Assembly (NCBI GenBank): GCA_024220505.1
Contig: JAKZZE010000001.1
Location: 2,170,001 to 2,234,000, forward strand
Source of the DNA: Rhizopus arrhizus
Taxonomy: Eukaryota; Mucoromycota; Mucoromycetes; Mucorales; Rhizopodaceae
Direction: 5' to 3'
Length of the DNA stretch: 64,000 nt
The position numbers and the translations under genes are program-made. Below are positions 12,063 through 22,208 of this stretch, one piece after another. Numbering within the stretch: position 1 is the stretch's first letter; the number at the start of each line of letters is the position of its first letter. The notes beneath the pieces were generated by a model. It searched no databases. It saw only the letters and a list, made by a program, of their open reading frames with translations, and was not told the DNA's origin.

Positions 12063-14482
12063 ATGCCCGAAGTTATTAAAGAAGGTTACGTGTCTTTAAA
12101 GGAAGATGGATTAAGAGCTTGGATATGGTCTAAAAGATACTGTGTTCTAAGGGACCAGTCTCTTACCTTTCACAGAAATGAAGTAAGGAACATAACTCAA
12201 TTAAGCGTTTTTCTTTTTATTTTGCTTACATAATTTAACACAGGCCGGGCAATGCATTGGCTTATTGTTTTTGAAAGAGATTGGATCAGTAACTAGAGTC
12301 GACTTGAAGCCATATTGTTTTGAAATTACTGCAAAAGATAAAACATACTATATTGCTTGCAAATGTGATGAAGAACTCTACAGTTGGATGGACGAAATAT
12401 ACAATGTATTTTTAAAACTTGCTTTTATAAGATGGAATATGCTAACAAAAAAAAAAAAAATACTTTGCAGAGATCTTCAGTTGGTACTTCAGGACCCACC
12501 AATTTTATTCACAAAGTCCATGTCGGGTTTGATCCAATTACTGGCGCTTTTACAGTAAGCGAAAACAAGTACAAAATAAGAAACGAAACTTATATAAAGC
12601 TCCCTTTAGGGTCTTCCTGATCAATGGACACAACTATTGAAAGGTTCAGCTATTACAGCTGAAGATGCAGCCAAGAATCCCCAGGCTGTATTAGATGTGC
12701 TCGAATTCTATGCAGAGCAGACAAAACGTGAAGAAGAAGAATACGGAACCTCTGAACTTCAAGGGGCAGTCGAACGTATGAGCGGTCTGAACTGGGCAAA
12801 ACACATGCAAAAAGATGAAAAGGCAACACCAAAGCCAACTGTAAAACTACCACGCAAGGCAGTCCCTACACGACCTGCTCCTCCTCCACCACATGCACCA
12901 AGTAAAAGCGATACTACAGCTAATAAATACCCAAAGGTAAAATGTGATGGTATAATCCTTTTTACCTAATGAATATTTATAATATATTAGGTATTACCAT
13001 CAAAATCGAATGTTCCTGTAAAGTTTGTACTTTTTTTGGGGTCAAACCTTATTCATCGCTCCTGACTTTTTTTCTTCTCATAGGCTAATTATGCATTACC
13101 GTCGCGAGATCAAGCTGATGTTCCTATTCCAAGTGGAAAAATAACACAAGATATACGCATTGATCAATTATTGGAGGCTAAACTAGCTTTAGATAAAAAG
13201 CTACCTAATCTTTCAAACGAAAAATTCTTTGATGACGATAACCAAAAAAAATTGAAAGATATGGAAAAGGAAAGAGAGAGAGAAAGAGAACGTATACTTC
13301 GAGAAAGAGAAAAGGCAGCAGCTCAAGTGTCTTCAAAAAAGAAGGTTGAACAAAGGATCAGTACAATGACTGAGGCACAAATCATGGAAAAACTTCGTAA
13401 ATAATTTGCTCGTGTATGTCTATACTCTATTTTTATAAGAAATTATTTAGGCTCTGTTGTTTCAAAAGGTGATCCGAACGAATGCTATAAAAGAGTCAAA
13501 AGAGTTGGCCAAGGGTGAGAGAAAAATGTTGTTGTTATGAGATGACTACAGGTGACTTATAAATCTTTCTTAGTGCTTCTGGATCAGTGTTTGTAGCTGT
13601 CTCTCTTGCTACTAACACAAAAGTAGCAGTCAAGCAGATGGATTTGAGTACTCAGCCTCGTAAAGAGCTCATTGTAAATGAAATACTTGTGATGAAAGAA
13701 TCACAGCATTTTAATATTGTAAACTACTTGGATTCTTTTCTTGTTGGAAATAACGATCTTTGGGTTGTAATGGAATATATGGAAGGAGGAGCATTAACAG
13801 ACGTGATCGATAACAATAGTACAATGACAGAACAACAAATAGCCACAGTTTGTCTTGAAGTATACATGAACGAATAATATAAAATAGGCTATTTTTTTAA
13901 TTTATTTGCTTATAGACAATTTCTGGCTTGCATCATTTACACTCACAAAATATTATTCACAGAGATATAAAATCAGACAATATCTTGTTAAACTCTCAAG
14001 GCCACGTCAAGATTAGTGACTTTGGATTTTGTGCTAAATTAACAGACCAGAAGAAAAAACGTGCAACAATGATTGGAACACCTTATTGGATGGCACCAGA
14101 GGTAGTCAAGCAAAAGGAATATGGAGCCAAAGTAGATATTTGGTCACTAGGAATTATGGCTATCGAAATGATTGAAAATGAACCACCTTATTTGGACGAA
14201 GAACCTTTGAAAGCTCTTTATTTAATAGCTACTAACGGAACACCTACTTTAAAAAATCCAGAAAAATTATCAACTGAATTGAAATCGTTTTTGGCTGTTT
14301 GTCTTTGCGTAGATGTAAGGTCTCGTGCAAATTCATCAGAACTGTTAAAGGTAAACAATTTCTTGATTTACTCTGTTATTCGCATAAGATTAAACATCTC
14401 TTTAAAGCATGAATTTCTGAAAAAGGCTGGTCCTTTAGAAATTTTGGCACCTTTACTAAAGTTTAGAGCAAAACAGAATTAA
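12063..14482 (+). CDS. CLA4: p21-activated kinase with PH domain, Cla4-type
   Basis: Ten exons joined at GT-AG sites give an in-frame 630-aa protein. An N-terminal PH domain (about residues 3-95, [20 protein letters not shown] onward) is followed by a CRIB/PBD ([19 protein letters not shown], then GLPDQW), a proline-rich linker ([10 protein letters not shown]), a charged coiled-coil stretch ([16 protein letters not shown]) and an STE20 kinase domain. Kinase motifs: glycine loop GQGASGSVF, catalytic lysine in [25 protein letters not shown] and the GTPYWMAPE activation segment. PH plus CRIB defines the Cla4/Skm1 class, effectors of Cdc42/Rac in polarity, septin assembly and hyphal growth. No key residue is missing. 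It is shorter than yeast Cla4, mainly in the linker. Confidence 0.93.
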
Positions 14483-14793
14483 TCTCATCCCTTTTTAACT
14501 AATGTCGTATTTTAGTCCAACTTCGACAGAAGGAGTAGCCAAATTCAACCAATAAAAAGAGCAAATTTTAACTATAGTAATTATCAAATCCATATCTTTT
14601 TTTCATGTCAAAGTAATAAATGTTTAGCAATGATCTTATTTACTAAAAATATCATAGAAAATGGGACCAGGTGTATTTAACTCAGAGAATTTGTAAGCAC
14701 ATGTTGCAAATTTGACTTATGGTAGTTCTATTATACTATTGCTGTGAGAATATAAGTTGAAGAAAGCGAAACGGCTTTAAAACACTATAAATT

Positions 14794-14826
<33 letters not shown>

Positions 14827-14958
14827 AACCTGTGTTTCAAAAATACTCTAAAATGTAATTTTCTCTTTTTTTTTATTTTATTTGAATATTGTATATTTAA
14901 ACATTATTTTTCTTCTAAAAATGTGTTTGTAAAAAAAAATCCATTATACATTATGTCT
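14483..14958. other. Intergenic between convergent PAK and eIF4G genes
   Basis: 3' regions of two convergent genes. It holds a T run of about 27 at 14798-14824 and further T-rich stretches, and no coding signal. The frame-shifted tail of eIF4G begins at its right side (14959). Confidence 0.6.
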
Positions 14959-15041
14959 TTATCTATTGAGATTGGCAATACTTCTTGCAGAACCTTGGCG
15001 AGATATGGGAGTACCGATGCTGCGGGAGCTACCGGAGCGCT
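14959..15041 (-). pseudogene. Out-of-frame tail of eIF4G
   Basis: Read one base out of step with the annotated last exon, this stretch encodes the Ser/Arg-rich C-terminus expected for fungal eIF4G (KRSGSSRSIGTPISRQ, then GSARSIANLNR) and ends at TAA. It is coding-like in base use and would extend the protein to about 740 aa if one base were restored at the preceding A5GCC. Confidence 0.6.
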
Positions 15042-17344
15042 TCATAGTTTCTTTTTCCTTCTCTTCACTGGCTTTTTAGCTTCTTCATGAATTTGTGCAA
15101 TCGTCTTAGGTCCAGCTTGAGCGTTACCACGTTTTAATGTCCATCTGCTCTTACGAAGATCCATGACATCCTATATATTATATAAGTCAAATGGTAAATA
15201 GATGAATTGATCAAAGACATACCAAGATCATAAATTTGACTCTAGAACTCAAGGTTGTACTTTCATACATTTCCTTCATTCTTGCAAAGTAAACGTCAAG
15301 CCATTGCTTGTTGTTAATATCGCTTGATTCAAATGTTTGACCTACAGTTGTAAGTAATTTACACATTGTTTCAGTTTCTTCATCTCCAGGGGTCTTAGTA
15401 TCGCTACACAATCTTCTCAAGCATTCTTTCATCACATTGCCACTAAGAATTCGAAGCTTGTATAATTCACCAATGAATTGAACAAGGCCGAGGCCACGAC
15501 GTTTGGCTTTTACTGCAGCATAGTATTCATCCGTTAACATAACATCAGCAGCGTTCTCGTCAATTTCGGGAATATCATTCTTCCAGCCTTTGTGGAAGTC
15601 AGCTTGACAACGATTCAAAAGATATTTACGATAAAGAGGTCCACCACATGAAGGCTTATTTGTCTTTTCGTCAATGATGTTGACGTTCTTGATATTTTCA
15701 TTAGTAGCAGTAAGTTCGTAAAGCTTTTTAGCAAGTTGCGCCCACATGACGGCAAATGCAGGCTCATCACAGGCTTTATCAAAGATAAGGTCAATGACTG
15801 TCTTCAAAGACAAAGAATCTTCTTCCTTCTCTGCTTGCTTGGCATAGTCCCAGATTTGATTGGAGATAGACTCAAACTTTTCCAGAGTAAGTTTGTTGAG
15901 AAGAGATTTGACTTTACGCATAATCATTTCTTGAGAAATAAGAGCCTCTTCTTCTTCTTCTTTAGGTGGAGCAGTTTCAGTGGATTGAACCTTTGGCACC
16001 CAACGATTTTGACTCTTTACTAAAGGTACAACTTCTTCAAGTGGAGTGCTAGGTGCGCTATCTTTACCACCCTCATCTTTTTCTTTAGGCTGACGGCGAG
16101 ATTTGCCTCCGCGACTACTACGATTTCTGTTTGATCCTTGACGTTCCATACCACCGGGTGAGCCAGGTCCTGAACTATCTTGACGACGTGGCCCACGTCC
16201 AGATCCACTTCTAAGCATAGCTTCACCAGCTAAACCACGAGGTCCACGACCGCGTTCAGAAGTTTGGCGACGAGACATACTGCGGCCACCTCTATCATTA
16301 GGTCTTTCAGTGTTCATGTCTTCAAATGGCGTTAAATTGGCACCAGTTGGAAGCTCTTTGCAGTCCTTGAATTGCATCATGAAAGCAATCTCATAGATAA
16401 CTCTGTCACCCTTACAATGAGTAGGGGCCGGGATAACAGGCTTCTCCTTTTTTAACTCTTCAGCTTGCTTTTCGGGCTCCTCTTCTTTTTTGTCACTAGA
16501 TTCATTTAAATCTACAGGTTCTTCAGATTTGCTTTCTTCGGGTTTACTTTCTTCAGGTTTACTTTCTTCAGGTTTACTTTCTTCAGCCTTGCTTTCTTCA
16601 GTTAACACAACTTCCTTGTCATCAATTATTTTTCCTTCACTTTCATCTGTCATCTCTTCAACTTCTTTTTTTTCCTCTTCGTCAACAATGCTATTTTCAG
16701 TCTTTTCTTCTTTTGGTTCATTTACTTTTTCCTTGTTTGATTCAATTTCAACTTCATCTTCCTTCTTCGTCTCGGCTTCCAAGGTTTCATCCTTGTTTTC
16801 ATCTTTTTTAACGTCTTCAGTTTCGGCTTCCTTGTTTTCCTTGCCTTCCAAATCGTGTTCCTTTTCCTAAAGATACATAAAAAGGTTACTATTTTCTCCT
16901 CTATATTATTAATGATTATATAATTAAAGTACTTTAGGATCAACAATCTTGATTGGACGAACATCGGCGTTTTCTTTGGAGACTTCAGGTTGTTGTGAGT
17001 TGAGAGAATCAGATTCTTTAGTAGCAGCTGGAAGCTGAACCACTTCCCTGTTGTTAGGATTAATTATAGGAATCGCCTTACTTCCAGTAGGGGGTCGAAC
17101 AAATGTTTGACCATTGAAATTAGCAGCTCCGTAGTTGTTTGGGCCGTAGTACTGCGAAGAAGGATACTATATTTGGGATAAGTTAGAAATTTGGCAAGGC
17201 TGCTCCTGTGTACATCAAAATGAAGCATACATATTGGTTATTCTGCCAAGTCTTGCTAGTACTTTGGTTATTTACCGAAGAAGCAGAGTTATTGCGAGAA
17301 TTAGAAGATTCTCTAGTTTGAGGTGGTATATAAGTCGGTTGCAT
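15042..17344 (-). CDS. EIF4G: Translation initiation factor eIF4G (C-terminus frame-shifted)
   Basis: Four exons (17344-17231, 17166-16933, 16866-15223, 15170-15042), all phase 0, give 706 aa as written. Order: a Gln/Asn/Ser-rich N-terminus; an acidic Lys/Glu region with EESKP repeats; an eIF4E-binding motif of YxxxxLphi type (RVIYEIAFMMQFKD); an Arg/Gly/Ser-rich RNA-binding stretch; and a MIF4G domain starting near KVKSLLNKLTLEKFESISNQ and ending with DLRKSRWTLKRGN then GPKTIAQIHEEA. eIF4G bridges eIF4E, eIF4A and eIF3 in cap-dependent initiation. After HEEAKK the frame ends within 11 codons at 15042. The next frame continues for 37 more sense codons to a stop at 14959 with a typical Ser/Arg-rich eIF4G tail (KETMKRSGSSRSIGTPISRQ). 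A one-base loss at AAAAAGCC is therefore likely, either real or an assembly error. Confidence 0.92.
16516..16602. repeat. In-frame 15-bp minisatellite in eIF4G
   Basis: Near-perfect 15-bp units (plus strand CTTTCTTCAGGTTTA and variants) encode tandem EESKP/EESKA/EESKS pentapeptides in the acidic region of eIF4G. Unit length is a multiple of three, so copy-number change keeps the frame. Confidence 0.85.
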
Positions 17345-17568
17345 TATGAATAAAAAGCAAGTTTAAAAAACTGTATTCTGTCTCAAAAGAAAAAAAGATC
17401 GAAAAAAAATTCTGAACTTTGTGACGACTTTTTTTTTGCTTAGTGTGACTTTTGAAATTTCAGTTTCTTCATTTTGGCTAGATGAAAGCAATGCAATTTT
17501 GATTATAAAAGTTATTATTGTGCTCATATTTTAGAAATTGAATTAGTCATTTGAATATTTTAAACTCA

Positions 17569-17920
17569 CTATTGCCAATCTGATTGTCGACGCTTTGGTG
17601 TATATCTTTTTACTTTAGATTTGACTTTGGACCAAATTTCTTCAATAAATTTAAAGAGGATAAGTATATTGAAAGATATAAGTACCTACAATCTCTTGTT
17701 CGAAAATACTTCTTGCAATATTTGACATTTTCATAAATGCATTATCTATCACAGCATACTACCCCTTTACGCTTTGTCTGTTTAGTGCTAATACCACATT
17801 AAATAACAGACATGTTAGCGTTCTGTATATGTACCAATTCAAGCATTTATCTTCACTTTACATTACTTTTTTTATACCATTATCTCATACTTTTTCAACA
17901 ACTTCTTCGCCATTCTCCAT
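17569..17920 (-). CDS. Candidate small three-exon gene, unrecognised
   Basis: An ATG at 17920 with exons 17920-17891, 17758-17686 and 17639-17569 gives an in-frame 57-aa basic protein (MENGEEVVEK, then YAVIDNAFMKMSNIARSIFE, then WSKVKSKVKRYTPKRRQSDW) ending at TAG. The last two exons join cleanly (GTACTT...TTGAAG, a 46-nt intron). The first acceptor (GGGGTAG) is weak. Further coding-like pieces lie upstream on the same strand, at about 18300-18375 (a frame with two adjacent stops) and 18034-18110 (QLLVETTAPSEEKEDSLKNS). The true gene may therefore be longer, or the locus may be a decayed gene. I do not recognise a family. Confidence 0.3.
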
Positions 17921-18635
17921 CGATAACTGCCGAATTGGCTGCTTTTACAGCAATACATGAATAGAATTTGCCTGAATTCAAAGGTTTACATCGTTTGATT
18001 ACTTTTATATTAATTTCATACATCTCTAGTTTTCTTGGAATCATAAAAAGAATTTTTTAAAGAGTCCTCCTTTTCTTCTGACGGAGCGGTCGTTTCAACT
18101 AGCAGTTGATCTGAAAATAATTTTAGGGTATATTAAATTTTCTAAAATGAAGCAATCAACGCATCCATACTAATAATATTCACAACAGCTAAATTAGGCT
18201 ATTCTTCAGAGATCAAGTATACTTATTTTTCTTTGGCTAGTTATTCACAAAAAAAAAGAGAATAGTTGAGAAAGCTATTAGAAACAAATTTGCTTTGTTC
18301 GTCCATTGTATTCAATGCATCCTTGAATCGCTTCTACTATTTGGCCTTGTTATCTTCTCCATCATGATTGTTCATTATGAAATAGCTGCCAAAATGATGA
18401 AAATAGCTTTGATGTCATGTTCATTTAATTTTCAAGCTTCTAAGGAAACAACATGTTGCTTATAAAAATCGGAGGTCTTGCAAAATCCTTGGGTTAGAAG
18501 AGTAGATTTTGTCAAAAGTATTCCAGTCTTCAGTAGCCCTTATATCATAATGAAAGACAATAGCTATAAATGATACACATATCGTTTGGTAACGATATGT
18601 TTACTTAAACAAATAATGCACTAATTACTCTGTGC

Positions 18636-18672
<37 letters not shown>

Positions 18673-18820
18673 GTGGTTGGTGTTATTAAACCTATAAAGT
18701 TATCTACTTTACCAAGTATAAATAAAAAAATAAATTAGAATAAATTTTGATAATTTAATCTGATGCAGTTATCTCTTTTTATTTCACATCTTACAGGTGT
18801 AAGTATTAGCAGCAAATGTT
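17921..18820. other. Intergenic with exon-like scraps and poly-A
   Basis: Contains the minus-strand coding-like scraps described for 17569-17920, and a pure A run at about 18641-18668. No complete gene can be assembled here. Confidence 0.4.
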
Positions 18821-20122
18821 TTAAAGAGAAACAGTGGTTACAGTAGAAAGGGTGATGGTAGTTTCAGTAGAAGCAGCAGTAGAAGTCGATGAAGCATTTG
18901 AAGAACTGTTTGATCCACCGATAGGCAATGTTTGGAGAGGATAAACAAATTGTTCTTCCCAATAAGGCTGAGTTACATTATTACAAGCTAATGCAGGAAT
19001 GACATTAAAGACCTTTTGAAGTTTAGGCAACCAAAACATGGTCATGTTGACTGTAGCATTATTTAGCTCGTGCTCAAGGACAATGTGACCCTTAGTTTGG
19101 TTGCCAGATTCTTCATCAGCAATCCACCCTTTAAAGTATCCATCAACTTTAGCAGGAGACAAATCACCACCACCAGGGGCAGGCATGTCCCAATCATTAC
19201 TGTCCCAATTCCAGATGACAGTACGCATACCCATTTGCCAAGCAATAGCACGGATACGGTCATCGACATCACCTTGGGGAGGTCTCCAGCATTTGGGTGT
19301 AACACCAGTGGCTTCCTTGATAGCCTTCAAAGTCCAGTAGAATTCAGCAACAGCTTCATGATTTGTCATGGTTGTCATAACAGGATGAGACCAAGTGTGA
19401 ACACAGATTTGGTGACCGTGATTGAAAGCACGCTTAGCAGCTTCAGGGTAAGTAACAACATTAGATCCAATATACTATATAAAAAGTGAGAAAAAAAATA
19501 GCAACTCGAAAGCAAGAATGACTTACAAAAGAGTAGCCTTTTGATTATTATTTTCAACTAAAAAGTTATAGAGAGCAGGTTCAGCATACTTGTTTTGAGT
19601 GGCAGCATTCTCATCATCGTAGAGATTGAAAGGTCCGTCATCATAGGATAAACCCCAGTCGCCCTTATTGGGACACATGTAATAATCGGGTGGCAGTGTC
19701 TTGATCTTGGGTTTGACACAGTTCGTGTCGGACCACCAACAGTAAGGATCCTTGGAGCCATCTGTATCTGGCTTGAAGTTACCTTTCGAATCTTGCTTTC
19801 GGACACGTGCCTTGGGCACCAAACTCCAATCAATCTTTTTCACAGCAGCCTTAATTTCAGGGTGATTTACATCAGGCTTTTCCCAAGGGGTAGGGTAGCC
19901 TTTTAAGGTGGTAGTAGCCAAGTGATCGGAAGTGTTGTAGGGACCGTAATTGTACTGAGTGACAACACCAGTAGGAGTGGGCAAGCTGCCAAATTCAGGA
20001 GATATTTGAGGCATGTATGAAGCAGTGGAGGTAGCAGCGGATTTTGTGGTAGTAGAGGGAGCAGCCATGACAAACTGTCCTGTGGCAAGTAATGCCATAC
20101 CAAACATAGTAAGCTTCATCAT
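18821..20122 (-). CDS. Chitin deacetylase (polysaccharide deacetylase, CE4), frame break at intron
   Basis: Exon 1 (20122-19527) begins with a signal peptide (MMKLTMFGMALLATGQFVMA). The CE4/NodB motifs are all present: SYDDGP (metal-binding Asp pair), HTWSHP (the H-x3-H metal ligands), RPPQGDVDDR, the tryptophan region WNWDSNDW and IVLEHE. The enzyme deacetylates chitin to chitosan in the wall, a hallmark of mucoralean walls. The C-terminus is Ser/Thr-rich and could be wall- or membrane-anchored. The only canonical intron (GTAAGT...ATATAG, 19526-19475) joins a 596-nt exon to a 654-nt exon, so the total is not a multiple of three. The expected ATLFYIGSN loses one T at the CTTTT|GTAAGT junction. 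This is probably a one-base assembly deletion; a real frameshift would remove the catalytic His, Arg and His motifs. Confidence 0.88.
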
Positions 20123-20504
20123 TTTTTGCTTTTTTTTTTTTTTTTTTTTTTAAAAAGGAATGACAAACAGATAAAGAAAACAATTTCAATTCAGTCAAGG
20201 TGAGCTCTTTTATACAGAATGGTTCAGCGTCATCTTTTTTCCTGTTTCTATTAATATGTTCTGATGGCAAGTTCATTTAAGTATCCGCTATTCCATGAAA
20301 AAGCACTGGCGTGTATAAACACGAATGTCAAATAAAAGAAAGAAGACATGATTGCTTTTTCCAAATAAAGGCAAATTTACTTGCTTTAGTTTGAAACTGA
20401 AAGTGAGGGGAACTTTAATCTCTATTTTCTTCGATATAATTGTCTGCTTTTGGTATATTTATAAAGTGAACGTTTTCCCGAAATTAGAATAAATTTTTTT
20501 TTTA
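20123..20504. other. Upstream region of chitin deacetylase, flank of the transposon
   Basis: A T20 tract lies about 10 bp upstream of the chitin deacetylase start (20131-20150). The rest is AT-rich with no ORF. The region ends at the transposon's TA target duplication (20503-20504). Confidence 0.6.
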
Positions 20505-20570
20505 CACTCTTTTCAGACATTATTCGCCAAACTTACGAAAAAACTAGCTAAATTTAAAAAATACAATTAG
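20505..20570. repeat. Left terminal inverted repeat of the Tc1/mariner-like element
   Basis: 66 bp beginning CACTCTTTTCAGACATTATT. It matches the reverse complement of 22141-22206 at 63 of 66 positions and is preceded by TA. Confidence 0.93.
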
Positions 20571-20604
20571 ATAATTATGCTAATTAAGTGTAATCCTTTC
20601 TTTA

Positions 20605-22016
20605 TTAAATATGTTTTCTATTTAAGCAATATTCAAACCTTGTCATGGAATATCTACAAAATCCTTTAAGATCACTCAAAAGAATACTATTGCATGCATC
20701 ACGTATTCTTGAGGATAAAGTTTCTTCTTGCAAGAGTTCTTCTCCTTGCATTTTGCTCTTACAAACAGACCAAAACTGCTCAATAGGATTTAGCTCAGGG
20801 GAATATGGAGGAAGATATACACAACCATATCCCCATCTGTTAATCTCTTTTTCAATGTCAGCGTTCTTATGAATAGGCGCGTTATCTATTACTATGTAGC
20901 AATCTTTGAACTCCTCGTATCCCAAAAACAATTTCTGTGGCTCGATCCTTCGTCACTCATAATAAACTTGAGCACAAGCTCCTTATAAAAAAAAAAAAAC
21001 TACTCGTGCTTGTCTAAAAAATCCATTGTGTCGCATATGAAATTAAAATAGTGGCCTGTAACAGTACCACCTCTACTTTGAGTGTTGATTATAGCTTTAT
21101 CGCCTCCTGATTTTCTCTTCTTATTTTTATTAACGGCTCTTGGCTTTCTCACTTTCACATTGATAGCTCCATATGGAGAAATTGCCCCAAGTATGGTCGT
21201 AGTCTTTGCTCTTGTCTTGGATATAACTACTTCGGCACGACTACCTATCTTAGACCAAGCTACAGTTCTTTTCATATCGATATGAAAAGCAGCTTCATCG
21301 ATAAATATACAGTTACTGAGATAGCCCATATCAGTCTCCATCCATATTTTAATCCATTTGTATCTTCTTTCGATGTTCTCAAATGAGTTTCTTTCCACTG
21401 AATGGAAGTGTGCCTTCTTCAAGCTGATTCTACATTTTTCTTTCATGAAACTGTATACAGCAGTTTTAGAGATGCTCAGGTCCATAAATTAAGCTGATAA
21501 GCCGTCCATTATTTCATCTAATGTCAACGATGGCTTCTTATCAATGTAATCAATTAAAAATACCCTGTGTTCCTCGCCTAAAGATGGTGGTCTTCCAACA
21601 GGATTCTTAGCAGTTTTTCGCTGAATAATGTCTTGTGGATCTTGTTGGTCTCTATCGTACCAGCCCTGGGCAGTCCGCGTAGGCATACCTAGCTTCCTTG
21701 CGGCTTAGGCTACTTTCAGACCCTTTTCATAAACTAGCTCAAAAAAATACTCTTTATCCTCGTCCAAGTACTTTCTGTAAGCACGTCTTCCTTTCCCTGT
21801 TGAATGAGTCTCGACTAGTAATTCACTAGCGCGCTCAACCTTTTCTTTTTTTATAACTTGCTTCTCAGGAGGCTTCAAGTCGATGTACTGATCATAATTC
21901 GTAACGCTGTCTAGTGGATAAGTTTCATCGTCAACCTCCATTTCAGTAATAACCGCTTCTTCTCCATTCTCTCCCACAAAATTTCCAAGACCGTCTTCAT
22001 ATACAAAAGTACTCAT
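20605..22016 (-). pseudogene. Broken IS630/Tc1-type DDE transposase
   Basis: Minus-strand transposase split by in-frame stops and a frameshift. It starts at the ATG at 22016 (MSTFVYEDGLGNFVGENGEE). The first TAA is at 21709-21707 between KGLKVA and AARKLG. An HTH and linker follow (TRTAQGWYDRD, GRPPSLGEEHRVFLIDYIDK), and a second TAA lies at about 21489 between DGLSA and FMDLSISKTAVYS. The first catalytic Asp is in CIFIDEAAFHID. A stop and frameshift occur around the T12 run at 20985-21000 after MDFLDKHE. The second Asp is in YIVIDNAPIHK and the final Glu in LPPYSPELNPIEQFWS. All three DDE residues are still readable, so decay is recent. The element can now move only in trans. Confidence 0.88.
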
Positions 22017-22140
22017 AACTAGGGACTAATCAAAGTAAAAAGAAACAGTAAAGAAAGTGTACTACGAAATGGTTAATTTGTACGCTGAATTTGGCTAAAA
22101 GGGTTTTTATTTTTCGGCTAAGATTGCCTCAGGAAAATGG

Positions 22141-22206
22141 CTAATTGTATTTTTTAAATTTAGCTAATTTTTTCAAAAGTTTGGCGAATAATGTCTGAAA
22201 AGAGTG
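22141..22206. repeat. Right terminal inverted repeat of the Tc1/mariner-like element
   Basis: Inverted copy of 20505-20570, followed by the TA target duplication at 22207-22208 and directly by the host gene's stop codon. Confidence 0.93.
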
Positions 22207-22208
22207 TA

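Larger units (their letters stand above)
20505..22206 (-). mobile_element. Tc1/mariner-superfamily (DDE_3) element with 66-bp terminal inverted repeats
   Basis: A complete 1,702-bp element. The left terminus (20505-20570) and right terminus (22141-22206) are inverted repeats of 66 bp with three mismatches, beginning CACTCTTTTCAGACATTATT. Each end is flanked by TA (20503-20504 and 22207-22208), the target duplication of Tc1/mariner elements. The right end touches the stop codon of the neighbouring uroporphyrinogen-III synthase (TAA at 22211-22209). The internal transposase gene is on the minus strand and is broken. High repeat identity suggests fairly recent insertion. Confidence 0.92.

Noticed and set aside
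16490..16870. Plus-strand Ser/Leu repeat frame
   Set aside because: Antisense shadow of the acidic EESKP region of eIF4G.
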